Of a DNA stretch of 64,000 bases, positions 32,809 to 43,848 are shown in pieces. Where the stretch lies: NCBI GenBank assembly GCA_024195585.1, contig SWBL01000167.1, positions 1 to 64,000 on the forward strand, given 5' to 3'. The stretch is from Aureobasidium sp. EXF-3400. Taxonomy: Eukaryota; Ascomycota; Dothideomycetes; Dothideales; Saccotheciaceae. The stretch's first letter is position 1, and each line of letters opens with the position of its first letter. Below the pieces are notes generated by a model. The model ran no database searches, was not told the origin of the DNA, and saw only the letters and a program-made list of their open reading frames with translations. The translations under genes and the position numbers were made by a program.

Positions 32809-33889
32809 CTCATCAACGCTGGCTCAATCTGCTGATCTGGATTGTGCATCAGAAATTGTGGTGGATGTTGTTTCAGCTGTCGAGGAAGCGTCTGCGTTGA
32901 GGCGAGGCCGAAGAAGTGGATTGGTCGGAGAGTCTTTGTCCGTCACTCACGAACTCAGGACAAAAAAGACCAGAGTTGGGGGACGAATAATGAGGAAGGT
33001 AGCTATTGATGATGTTGATAATTGTGTTCAGGTCGATAAAGTGAAAAGGATGGCCGCTGAACTTGAGGCAAGATGTGTATGCCGTGCGCAAAGCTTCGAA
33101 AACGCAGCTTTGATTGGAGCTTACAACACAGCCACCACTTGCCATGGACCAAAACGTTATTTTAGAACAGAAGAGCAATTGCGAAGAGTATCTGTAATTG
33201 ACTGCAACCCTGTCTCTACGAAAACCCTTGGGAAAGACGAGTCAACCGACTTGATGAGCTGTTGTTGGGAGCACCCTGGTACTGAATACTCGAAAGCAAT
33301 AAGTACCAGGTTGAACTCGAAAGCCACAAAACGTTCGCGCAAACCAAGCTTTCTTACAGGTGACACAGACGTCGGCCAAGCCTTCGAGCCACGAAGGTTC
33401 TTTGAGTCAACCTTCAGTACCTCTCGCATGTTCTTCCGTCTCGAGGCATCTATATGGCTGTCGCTGTAGACCAGATTCTGATGATGCCGCTTCTCACGCC
33501 AGAGGACTCGGGAGAGAAGGAAAGGCCGAAATGCCGTTAACGGCTAGGATATGGCATTCGGCTATAGCGGAGAAGGACGCGTCAGTAAGTTACAATCACT
33601 TGGTTTCGGTAGATATAGGCGCTGGGCGGTCTCGCAGGCGGACTGCTGATTTGGGATACATTGACTCGCAATGGCTTGCTATCTTGCCTTTAGCCGCACA
33701 GTCCTTCCCTTATTGGTTTGTTTGGGAGGGATTGATAGTGCTGCTGCTGCTGCTAAAACAGAATCGATTTGATTGCTGTCGAAACGAGACACGAATTCGC
33801 GACCAACCACTTATCTCACTCGTCGGCAGACATAAACAGAGCCGCCCCAGGCAACCATTCCAGACGACATCAACGACACAAACGACAAC
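32809..33889. promoter_or_regulatory. divergent intergenic region (SNF2 ATPase / SGNH hydrolase)
   Basis: 1.08 kb between divergent start codons. An open frame of about 200 codons (32858-33469) lacks an ATG at its start and any motif. A GCT-type triplet run lies near 33738-33754 and an ATTGG (CCAAT complement) is just before it. No gene is supported. Confidence 0.45.
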
Positions 33890-35098
33890 ATGAAGCTCTT
33901 CGCTCGTCTCAATGTGATTGTGCTGCTCGCAATCTCGGCTCTGCTATTTGTGGCATGGAATCTGCGCTCATATCATCCCATCACGCGAGCAAAAAAAGTT
34001 TGGAGGCGCCAGACGACCGAAATCGTCGTGTTTGGAGACTCGTGGAGCACCAACCGCCTCGAACTGCCTACCGTGCAAGCACCAGCGCCACCAAACAAGA
34101 AGCTATGGGTCGACACTCTTTGCGCAGAGGTGTGTTGTGTTTGACGCGCATCTTGACTCAATCTGACCCAGACAGGTTGTTTGCGACCGCATCTATGACC
34201 TTGCCCAATCACTACCCTCCCATCCGTCCCACCGCCGCGGCCCCGTGGTCGACAACGACATCTACACCAATCTTACTAGGTCGTTGAACCTCACTGCTGG
34301 CCCTGAGAACATTGGAGATTTCAGCCACCAAGTTGACGAATACCTCGCCCAAGATGATGCTAGATGGCAAGATGATGGAGAACAAAAGGGTCTGAAAATC
34401 ATCTTCACCGTCTTCTTCGGTATCTGGGAGCTTTGGGACTTTGTAGACCTACCAGAAGAGGCTGTATTACCTGCTGTGGTCGATTGCATTGCCTCCATGT
34501 TTGCACAGCTAGACCGCCTCGTCCAGGCCAAGTCGGTCTCGTTGCTTCGTCCAACCATCATCATACCCACCGTACCGGATCCCAGCTTCTTCCCTCGCTG
34601 GATCAGCCAGCGTACATCTGCCAACGGCACAGACAAGTACGGTCAACTCCAGCGGCACGCCGTCATTCTGACCGATCTCTGGAACAACGTGCTGCACAAG
34701 CAGGTCGCCAGCTGGAACAAAGCTGATGTTGTCATGCCCGACTTTGATGCTTGGATGCTCGAGAAGATGCGTGAACCCGAGATCGACGAGACCGACCTCA
34801 CAGTAGTCGCCAGTATCATGAAGGATGCCAAATTTACCGAGTTGACCCAGCCCTGTGTCAGTCACACCGCTTTACCCAGTGGAGATGGAATCGAAACCCA
34901 GCCATTTACGATATGCGATGATCCGTCGCACTTCTTGTTCTGGTATGTCAAAGCTTGAGCTGACTTCCAGCTGACTTCTTTGTTTGAACCCAATCTGATG
35001 CGCTTTCCAGGGATGATACGCGTTTGAGCGGCGCCGCACATGAGCTGTTCGGCAAACACGTCGCTGGAATTCTTCGTAACCACACTGTCGTTAACTAG
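33890..35098 (+). CDS. membrane-anchored SGNH/GDSL-type hydrolase
   Basis: Three exons, join(33890..34129,34176..34942,35011..35098), 364 residues. Residues 7-23 are a hydrophobic segment (LNVIVLLAISALLFVAW) with a short basic N-terminus, fitting a type II membrane anchor or uncleaved signal. Block I of the SGNH family is VVFGDSWS (nucleophile Ser at about 51). The third exon supplies the end of the fold with WDDTRLSGAAHELFG, where Asp and His about eight residues apart complete the catalytic triad. A stop in the main frame shortly after the donor at 34943 shows that splicing is required to gain that Asp-His motif. Enzymes of this class deacylate or deacetylate lipids and polysaccharides in the secretory pathway; the substrate is unknown. 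Intron 1 is only 46 nt. Confidence 0.82.
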
Positions 35099-35627
35099 AT
35101 CTTGTACGCCCAAGTTCAAAGATCTAGACAGACCATTCATTTCTTGAAAAGCGAAGTGGTTGGTTCGAACAGCAAGCCAGAATGTTAGAAGCTTTGTCAA
35201 TATTCTGGACAGTAGACAGGCGAACGATCGCCTTGAATAATCGGTTTGTTCGCATTGTACATGTGGTGCGTTCCTAGGCTAATCTCCTTGCGTTTGGTCG
35301 GAATGTCTCACCTTGGCCCGACTTTCCCGCATGCGGAAATCTGCCCACCACCAGAACAAAGAAGTGCCAGCTCGGGTTGTCTGTCGCAACCTCGCCGTCA
35401 GGCCGGTTCTGTCCAGGACAATCGGATACGAAGGGTGCTCGTTCGTCATGATACAAAGAAATGACAGGACCAATCGCCGGCTATGGCGACAAGAAAGACC
35501 AGGCGTGGACGTTGTTGAATAATGACCACGAGCCCCCGTCTTTGGACATTTGTTCGCGTATTGACATGAGGACGTCAAAGAGGGCATTTTGACAACAAAA
35601 GAGTGCATTCCTGGCCATCCACTTCCA
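35099..35627. other. intergenic region between two plus-strand genes
   Basis: 529 bases with the 3' end of the SGNH hydrolase gene and the promoter of the HMG-box gene. The frame of the HMG gene is open from 35589, but the first ATG is at 35628. Nothing else is seen. Confidence 0.4.
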
Positions 35628-37981
35628 ATGTCTGTCATACGAGTACCCCTATCGGACTCTAGGTTTTCGACATTGTCGCCGAATACTACATCATCGGCTG
35701 CTGAGCCTTCCCATGCCCAACCTCAGATCGTCTTTACCAGGCAGTTGTGGGAGAGAACGATGCCATCTGCAGAACACGAAGACTTGAGCACAAGTTCCCA
35801 AGGCATCGCAAGCAACGGAGGTGTCAATTCGTGCAGAGTGTCGACCAACATATCCATCGCTCAGCAAGTGCAGCACTCGCCCAAGTCTCGGTTGTCAGAC
35901 ACGCCACTGACGCCTGAAGAGTCACCGCCTTTTCACGACCATCGAAAGAGGAGTGCCGACGCTCTTGATCAGGACGAACTGCAAGACGTGAGCCCTTCGC
36001 ACACCAGAGACGGTAGCACTGAGTCGGCAGTCAACTTTTGTCTGTGCCAACCTGAACCCAAAGTTCCCAGACCTAGGAACGGTCAGTACACGTCATACTT
36101 CTCTGCTACTCAGCTTGTGCGTGCTAACATGCTATAGCATTCATACTTTATCGCCAGAACCGCCAAGCTGCTGTTGTCGCCCAAAACCCAGGTCTTGCTA
36201 ATCCAGATATCTCAAAGATTATTGGGGAGCAGTGGAGAAACGAGCCCGAAGCGGAGAAGAATCGGTGGAAGGCATACGCAGAGGTTAGTTATGTCGAAAT
36301 GCTATGTCGATGCACAAAACTCATCAAACGACAGGAAGAGAAGCTACAGCACCAACAGAGATATCCTTCTTACCGCTACCAGCCCAAACGCTCTGGACGC
36401 CGAGGCAGTGTCTCATCTGAATCAGGCTTCTCACAAACAGACCATCGCAAGTGCCAGAAGTGTGGAGGTCGTACTATCATCCATCCGACACCAAGCACAC
36501 CCTCTTCGGCACGAGAGCGGTCTGACAGACCTCGCAGTCTCGAAACTAGTCCTTCATCAGCTTATCCTCACCCTTCACGTCTGAACGCATTCCAGCTTCC
36601 TCCTCCAACTCCATCATCAACTACGACACCTTCTACTCGTTACCTGCCTATGCTGAACAACCTCTCTCTATCATCTCCACACCCTCGCAACATGAACAAC
36701 GGTCGCCCTTCTCAGCCATTCATGGTTCAGCGTGGCGAAGATGAACACTCATCCGTCTTGTCGCCCGATTCGAAGCGACGTAGATTTGAATCTCCACAAG
36801 GAACATATGTTATGTCAACACGAACTATGCCTCCACGACAGAATGCAGGCCCTGGTACGCCTTTCCCCTTTGGACCGCAAGGACAGCCGCAACAGATGGG
36901 GCCTCCTCATCAATTCCAACCTCCACCTGGAGCGCAACATGTCCGCAGAGAGAGTCTACCCCGACCAACCGAGCTTCTGCGAGGACCGATGCCACCGAAC
37001 ATGATGGGCCCTCCACCGCGTCCTGGACCTGGCTACTCGCAACACAGAGCGAGTCAAGGTCAACGTCCTGGTGGACCGGAGCTCAGTTTGACGTTACCTC
37101 CTCTACAAGCTGGCACCATGTCCGGCCCTCCCACAGCCAGCAGAGTAGGTCCTGGACAGTCATCGAGTGGCAACAGAGGAAGCGAATCGAAGGAGCCTGA
37201 CAGACGCAGCGTGGGTGAGATCATCATGTCCATGTCATTCATGGCCAAGGTGCAGATTCTCGGTCGAGTTGCACCACCTTTCTCCACTAGCGAGCACAAC
37301 AAGTCGCGAGCTACCATTATCGCCATTGAAGGTGATGACGCAGAAGCCGCTCGCAACGTGACAGACTGGCTTGAAGAATTCTTGGGTCGCGAAGGTGACA
37401 TGGTGGTCAAAGTAGTCGATGGCCCCAAGCTACCGGAAGGCAAAGATGGAAGTGAGGTCGAATTTCAAGAGCTACTACGTACTGTGGCTGATTGGCATGA
37501 CAATGGCAAGAAGATTGAGCAGCTGGCGCGTGGAGACAAGGAGAGAAAGGACAGCGACAGTAGTACGCAATCAGGCTCGATACCTGACAGCGAGGCTATG
37601 GAAGTCGACTCATCTCACAGCAACAGCAGGGTGGTGATATTACTGCGCACGTACACGGTGACAGCGTCCAACGTGTTTGCATCACGGGTGGCCATCAAGG
37701 ACGCATACAAGGCAGCGGACCACTGGCAGTGGACAGCAACGTTGTGGCGCGGAATTGTCGGACCAGACATGACGGTTTATGTCAAGGAGGCCGACAGAGC
37801 AGAGGATGCAGGAAAGGGTGGAGTGGAGATCAAGGAGGAGAACCGGATCATGGCGGTCCGACGTTTCAAAGGCAGTGAAGAGAACGGCGGAGTAGAGGGA
37901 ATTGAAGCAGGCACGTTGCGACGACTTGGGTTTGAGGTGGGAGAATGGGTCAGGAGTGCAGGAGCCACGAAGAAGGAGTAG
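35628..37981 (+). CDS. HMG-box transcription factor (Rox1/Ste11-like MATA_HMG type)
   Basis: Three exons, join(35628..36081,36138..36283,36335..37981), 748 residues. The HMG box is assembled across all three exons. It begins VPRPRNAFILYRQNRQAAVV at about 146, continues through ISKIIGEQWRNEPEAEKNRW and ends with EEKLQHQQRYPSYRYQPKR near 230. This is the sequence-specific MATA_HMG class seen in fungal mating and hypoxia or morphology regulators. Two cysteine pairs bracket the box (CLC just before it, CQKC about 30 residues after). A long Pro/Ser/Gln-rich middle follows. The C-terminal 220 residues are more structured (IMSMSFMAKVQILGRVAPPF, then ATIIAIEGDDAEAARNVTDW), suggesting a regulatory domain found in fungal homologues. 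Introns are 56 and 51 nt with proper branch sites. The exact orthologue is uncertain. Confidence 0.85.
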
Positions 37982-38395
37982 GGGAATTGATATGCAACAG
38001 TATACACTAGGCATTCTCTATACAAGACGGTTTGGCATTCTGGAGATGTCGCTTTGTGAATGAGTCGGGTGTTTAGTTGATGACGGCAAGTGCAAACAAA
38101 GAAAACGCTTGGACGAGGGGTTGGTGTGGGGAAGCGTGGGTAGGGCTGTGCGTGTCAACAAACGACGGCAGCAGCAATCAACACTAACCTTCCAACTCGT
38201 TGATCATACGCAAGCAACAAGACAAATCTGGGCAAAGCGCAATCACAGCTGTGAAACAAGTCAAGTCTCGTGTGACTGATAAGATCGGGTGAGCATGTAT
38301 CGCCAACGTCTTCATTCCTCGTTAGCGGCTGACGGAATGAGCTGTGGCAGACAGCAGCTGAACAAGGGATAAGACTCCTTCCAACCACACACAGC
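37982..38395. other. intergenic region between HMG-box gene and mob1
   Basis: 414 bases between two plus-strand genes, holding a 3' untranslated region and a promoter. Minus-strand open frames here run into and overlap the mob1 coding exon and are judged shadows. Confidence 0.4.
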
Positions 38396-39382
38396 ATGGC
38401 CACCTTCATGCAGACAATGTTGGTGCAATCCTCTCCTCCCCGTCCACACTTTCCCATCCAGGCCCGACCGCTGCCTGCTCTGCACTCGCATGTGCTGGCC
38501 GCCAGCGAGTCGTGGTCGCAACTGTCGCTGTGCTTTCCAGACAGTCCGAGCAGCACACATACCAACACTACTTCATCATCGTCACCTGCCCAGAACCGCT
38601 TCCGCAATGTCTTGGGAAAGGGTTCCAATCCAGATGCTAACATGTTTGCGACGTGCAGCAACGCCAGTCGTGGCACGCGGTCCTCGTTCAGACCCGCGCG
38701 CACTGCCAAGGGCACAAACAGTTGGCAGCTTAAGCAGTTCGCCGAAGCGACTCTGGGAAGTGGCAGCTTGAGAAAAGTTGTTCGCTTGCCCGAGGGTGAG
38801 GACAAGGATGAATGGCTCGCCGTCAATGTCGTCGACTTTTACAACCAGATCAACCTGCTTTACGGCGCAATCACCGAGTTCTGCAGTCCACACTCGTGTC
38901 CTGAGATGAAGGCCACAGATGAGTACGACACTTCTTCTGCACTTCTCTCTCCCTGGTCCAATCACTGACCTTTCACGCCTTCCAGATTCGAGTACCTCTG
39001 GCACCACCCTCCAGAGTTCCCTCGTCCTGTCCGTCTCCCTGCTCCCAGCTACATCTCCAACCTCCTTTCGTGGACCTCGAATCTCCTCTCAGACGCAAAC
39101 GTCTTCCCCACTCACCCAGGAGTGCCGTTCCCTCCTACATTCCAATCCACCATCAAGCAAATCTTCAAGCGCCTATATCGCATCTATGCCCACATCTACT
39201 GCCATCACTACGGCGTCATCAGAGGTCTCGGTCTAGAGGCTCATCTCAACACGGGCTTCAAGCACTACGTTCTGTTCGTGGAAGAGTTTGGTTTGGCCGA
39301 TGAGGGTGGCAGAAGGGATGCCAAAGCTGAGTGGTACGGTCCTCTGGGCGAATTGGTCGAGAGCATGTTGCGCAGCGACTAG
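38396..39382 (+). CDS. mob1: Mob1 kinase activator
   Basis: Two exons, join(38396..38922,38986..39382). From the first ATG (38396, good context AGCATGG) the protein has 307 residues. From an in-frame ATG at 38642 it has 225, which is the usual Mob1 length and aligns with family N-termini ([20 protein letters not shown]). The core is very well conserved: [40 protein letters not shown] and [11 protein letters not shown], the last giving two zinc-binding cysteines. [11 protein letters not shown] gives the two zinc-binding histidines, and [15 protein letters not shown] follows. Mob1 binds and activates NDR/LATS-type kinases (Dbf2/Sid2) in the mitotic exit or septation initiation network. The 63-nt intron joins ATDE to [11 protein letters not shown]. 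Confidence 0.93.
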
Positions 39383-39708
39383 TCTTGCACGCTACATTTC
39401 TCTCTCTTACTCTTTTCACTTTTTCTATTGGGTTGGGCAAAGACAATCGGCGGCGCGTTAACGGGCTTGGGAGACGGTTATGGGGTTACACGGTATGGGC
39501 TTTTCCAGTTTATCCCCACTACAGTGTTTCTTTGAATATTCACACGACATGAACAAGGTTGAATGAGCGACCTAGATTCAAAACCTGTCACAACTTTGCA
39601 TTCTTGATTCTTGCTACTTCATGTTCTGCCAATAAGGTAACCATTGTCATGTATCCTCCAAGATCAGAAGGTCGATTTTACATATCATTACTCGGCCATC
39701 ACTACCAT
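39383..39708. other. convergent intergenic region
   Basis: 326 bases between the stop codons of mob1 (plus) and the dioxygenase (minus). It is A/T-rich around 39520-39700 and contains no supported gene. Confidence 0.45.
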
Positions 39709-40985
39709 CTAGTTGTTTGACTCGGCGAAAGGAGTCTCGTATGGTGGCTCGGCCTGAGGAGTCAAGCGAGCCAGATGGCGTCGTTGACCGTCTTGCCAAT
39801 CCAGAATGGCGGCTGGAAAGAATAAGGTCAGCATGCTCCTGAGAAAATCAAAAGCGACTTGTAACTTACTGTGAGCAGTGACACGATTATCCCAAACAAT
39901 CACAGTTCCGGGAGCCCACTTCACTCTCGCTTGGATATCCTGCGAGTACGCAATGTGGTCGTAGAGGAACTTGAGCAAGTAGTCCGACTCTTCCTTCTTG
40001 AAACCGACAATGCGTCTCACGAACTGCTGGTTCACGAACAAGGCCTTCTCACCCGTGGCTGGGTGTGTTCTAACCACTGGATGAGTGTTGGCAACAGGAT
40101 CACGTCGCACGATGCTACCGCGCGAGAGAGCGTTCTGCGCTTGCTCGTGGGCGGAGTGAACAGCCTTGAGTCCATGCAGACGCTTCTGGAACTCTGGAGA
40201 CAGTCTACGATAGGCTTCTGCTTGGTTGACAAAACAAGTGTCACCGCCTGCAGAGGGTCCGTCCAAGATGTAAAGGAATGTAGTTCCTGGAGGCTGTTGT
40301 TCGTAGGTCACATCGCTGTGCCAGGTTATGCTGTTGGTGCGCTCCTCGAAGTAATCTTTGGCAGTTGTGTCGGCAGCGGATCTGTGAACCAAGTGGACTT
40401 TTGGGAAGCCCTTTGGAGCACCAGATGCAGGGTGGATGTGTGAAGGTCCAAAGTATTCGGCAAAGTCCTGGGCTTCTTGGATTGGTAGGTCTGCAAAGTC
40501 TTGATCGCGGAAAGCTGATGTTGTTGTTATTATCATAGTGATGGTATGCCGATCTCCAACATTTGCTTACCGACGACTTTCTTCTGTGCAACAAACAGCG
40601 CCAGCTCGTCCTTGCCGGCCTTGTCGAGTTTGCTCAGCTGGATACCCTTGACTTCTGCACCGATATTGGCAGTAACGTCCTCAACTGAGGTGGCTCCTTT
40701 GAGCAGGTTCTTGAAAGATGGATCGGCATCCTTTCCATGTTCGTAGGCCTTGAAAGGCTCATTGGGTGGATATTTTCCTCCAATATCCTTCTCGTTGTCC
40801 CACACAGGAAGATAGTGAGGGTATTTTGCCGGAGGGTGCTTTCCAACACCCTTCAATTCGTTATCGTAGTTTGTTGTCTTGGGACCTTGAGCAAAAGCTT
40901 CTTTGTAGCTTCCTTGGAGTTGGTTCTTAGCGAATATTTGCTCGGCACCCGAGTCTTGGGGAGAGTCAATCAAAGCAGGAGCCAT
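39709..40985 (-). CDS. TauD-type Fe(II)/2-oxoglutarate-dependent sulfonate dioxygenase
   Basis: Three exons, complement(join(39709..39812,39870..40514,40571..40985)), 387 residues. The iron ligands are visible: ITWHSDVTYEQQ gives His and Asp at about 204 and 206, and VIVWDNRVTAH gives the distal His near 353. The arginine of QRRHLARLT near the C-terminus would hold 2-oxoglutarate. FLYILDGPSAGGDTCFVNQA is also typical of TauD. The long N-terminal extension (LIDSPQDSGAEQIFAKNQLQ onwards) is that of fungal Jlp1-like sulfonate dioxygenases, which oxidise alkanesulfonates such as taurine to an aldehyde and sulfite. It has no targeting signal and is probably cytosolic. The gene diverges from a Dal5-family transporter, supporting a role in taking up and using sulfonates as a sulfur source; the exact substrate is unknown. 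Confidence 0.88.
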
Positions 40986-41852
40986 GGATGTTGGTAGATG
41001 ACAACTTTGTCTAGAATACGAGGTAAGAGCAAAAGAGATAAACAGAAGTCTAAACAGAAGGAGCTACCAAGCTACTTTTGAACCCAGGGTGGAAGATCGG
41101 CAATCACCCCGAAATATCGACTCATTTACAAGCAAAAGATACATCGTGGACCTTCCCGATTTAACCCGTTGATCAATTCGCAGATACAACATTCCCATTC
41201 TACAATAACCCCACGGCATTGCGTGCGATGGTTGGATGTCACGCCCCACCAAGCGTATCACGGCAATTGCAGCATTCGTCAGCGGAACAACATCTCAAAC
41301 AATCCACGAATCCTTCAGATCAATCACAACATCAAGAACCTATAGTAAGTCAGCACATAATCAGCAGAATATCAGGCTAATGAGGGATCCAGCAAATGTC
41401 GCCATCGTTGCCAATGTACTCCGCAAAGCACGCCATAGCTCAATCACTTCCCGATTAGGAAATTCTGGACGTCCTACTCCAACAACCTGGCCCATCACAC
41501 ATAACAGAGTGCCAGATAAATGATAAATGAGGTCTAGTGTTCTTCCCTCGTCCTCCATTGCCATCGGCGAGAAAGGCGATGCCGCGGAATGCTACCCATG
41601 CAATGTCTGTTCAGGAGGGGGAGGTATCCACTCGCGGCAAACACTGGTGCAGAATACGCGGTCCACTATCGGGCCTCAACAATCCCGGTCTATCCACTCA
41701 TGTTATCGATTCCGCCACGATGATGAACGTGTTCTTGTTTGCGTGCGACTAACGTTGAGCCATCGAACTTTTGGTATATCACGACTGGGGCGTCTGCATT
41801 CACAATTTCTTTTCGTCCATCACCCTCGGCCATTCCTCCAATCAATCACAAC
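40986..41852. promoter_or_regulatory. shared divergent promoter region (sulfonate dioxygenase / Dal5-family transporter)
   Basis: 867 bases between divergent starts. Small open frames on both strands have no recognisable content. A common upstream region fits joint regulation by sulfur supply, but I could not pick out a definite sulfur-regulator site by eye. Confidence 0.45.
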
Positions 41853-43731
41853 ATGAGTGAAATGGAGAAGCTGGAGAGCGACTCGAGCTCCAACAACTCA
41901 AATCATGTCTCCGACACCAAAGCTTTCCCATTGGCTACGGTCGACGAGCCAGTGATTTTTGACGTGGCTGGCAAGACCCAAGAGTCTGCGTTCGACACTG
42001 GATCGTTTGAGAGCTTTTACAAGCCTATTGAAAGCTACGAGGGATACCACAGATGGGATACCAGTTTCCAGTGGGAAGCAAAGGAGGAGAAGAAGCTTGT
42101 CAGAAAGGTTAGTGCTTCTTATGAATGATCGAAGTGATTACATTGACATGCCTTCGGTATTAGATCGACTTGCGTATTTGTTCATGGGTCTGCCTCATGT
42201 TCTTTGCGTTGCAACTGGATAGAGGCAACATCTCACAAGCCCTTTCGGACAACATGCTTACGGATATTGGGATTTCCACCAATGACTACAATACTGGACA
42301 GACCATCTTCTACCTCTGCTTTCTCTTTGCTGAGTTGCCCAGTCAGATGATCGGCAAGAAGGTTGGTCCCGACAATTGGGTGCCTATCCAAATGGTCTTG
42401 TGGTCTTTGGTTGCCGCCTGTCAAGCATTCATTAATAATCGTTCGAGCTTCTGGGCCTGTCGTGCGCTCCTAGGACTCATCGAAGGCGGTTTTGTAAGTT
42501 TGATTCATCGTCTGGAAGACTTGTTGACAATTTCTGACTTTGTCAGATTCCTGATAACATCCTGTACCTTTCCTACTGGTACAAGACGCGAGAGCTTCCT
42601 ATTCGGTTGTGTTGCTTTTGGCTCTCTTACCAATTCACGTTCATCGTGTCGGCGTTCCTTGCCTTTGGATTTTTGCATATGGGCGGTATCAACGGCATCG
42701 CTGGCTGGCGCTGGCTCTTTGCTCTTGAAGGCACTCTGACCGGACTTATCGGAATCGTATCATGGTTCTATATTCCACCGTCACCAACCCAAACCGCCTC
42801 CAGCTTCCGCGGCAAGGACGGCTGGTTCAATGAAAGAGAAGAAAAAATCATGGTCAACAGAGTGTTGAGGGATGACCCCAGCAAAGGAGATATGCATAAC
42901 AGACAAGCTCTTTCTCTCAGCATGTTCTGGAAGTGTCTCAAGGACTACCATATGTGGCCTATCTACTTGCTCGGATTGACATGGATGGTACCGGCATCGC
43001 CCATGAGCAGCTATCTCACGCTCAATCTCAAGAGTGCTGGCTTCTCGACCTTCCAAACCAACCTACTCTGTATTCCGGCTTATTGCATTTTCATTTTCAA
43101 TTTGCTCTGGTTGTCATGGCTCTCTGAGAAACTTAACGAAAGGTTCCTTATAGGGACGATTTCCCAATTTTGGGTGTTGCCGTGCCTCATCGCCCTTGAG
43201 GTCTTGCCGAAAAGCAGAAATCACTGGGCTACTTGGATTCTCAGTTGTCTAGTTTATGCCCAGCCATACATTCATCCAGTTATTGTCGCAGTCACGTCCA
43301 GAAATGGTGGTAGTGTTCGCACCCGAGCTGTTGCCACAGCACTGTACAATATGTTCGTCCAAGCATCGAATATTTACGCGTCGAACATCTACCGCACTCA
43401 GGATAAGTAAGTCTCTCACTCTTCCCCAAATCTACTTCCCCGTTGCTGATGAAATGCAACAGACCATACTACTTTACGGGCAATAAGATCCTCATCGCCC
43501 TTGTTTGCTGGAATATCTGTGCCTTCATCGGATGTAAAGTCTTTTACGTTACGGTCAACAGGTGAGCATTTGTGGTCACTAGTTGTGCTGTGAAACATTA
43601 TGCTGACAAGGATTATCAACAGACGACGCGATGAGAAGTGGAATGCTATGACCAAGGAGCAAAAGGAACACTATCTTACTACTACAACTGATGAGGGCAA
43701 TAAGCGCTTGGATTTTAGGTTTGCTCACTAG
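41853..43731 (+). CDS. MFS anion transporter, Dal5/allantoate permease family
   Basis: Five exons, join(41853..42107,42164..42493,42547..43406,43463..43561,43623..43731), 550 residues. All four introns (56, 53, 56, 61 nt) have clean GT...AG ends. An 85-residue hydrophilic N-terminus is followed by about twelve membrane segments. Family marks include FFALQLDRGNISQALSDNML, in which LDRGNI is typical of the anion:cation symporter family. Others are FYLCFLFAELPSQMIGKKVG, ACRALLGLIEGGF, and YLSYWYKTRELPIRL beginning exon 3. The C-terminus is charged and cytosolic. Family members carry allantoate, nicotinate, biotin precursors, pantothenate or sulfonates (yeast Soa1). Its head-to-head position with a TauD-type dioxygenase makes sulfonate or taurine uptake the best guess, but this is context only. 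It ends 118 bases from the converging dehydrogenase gene. Confidence 0.85.
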
Positions 43732-43848
43732 AAAGAGATATGACCATTTACGCAGTGATGCAATGTTGCGTTGATATATCGAATAGAACATTCTTCGTTA
43801 ATCGTGTATAAGAGTCATATTCCGAATGGAGCATCACCCTCCGCATTT

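Noticed and set aside
32858..33469. 203-codon plus-strand frame between the SNF2 and SGNH genes
   Set aside because: No ATG at its start, no domain, no hydrophobic or compositional signature; probably chance in a long divergent promoter.
38155..38826. 223-codon minus-strand frame
   Set aside because: Overlaps the coding exon of mob1 antisense, with no motif or splice partner.
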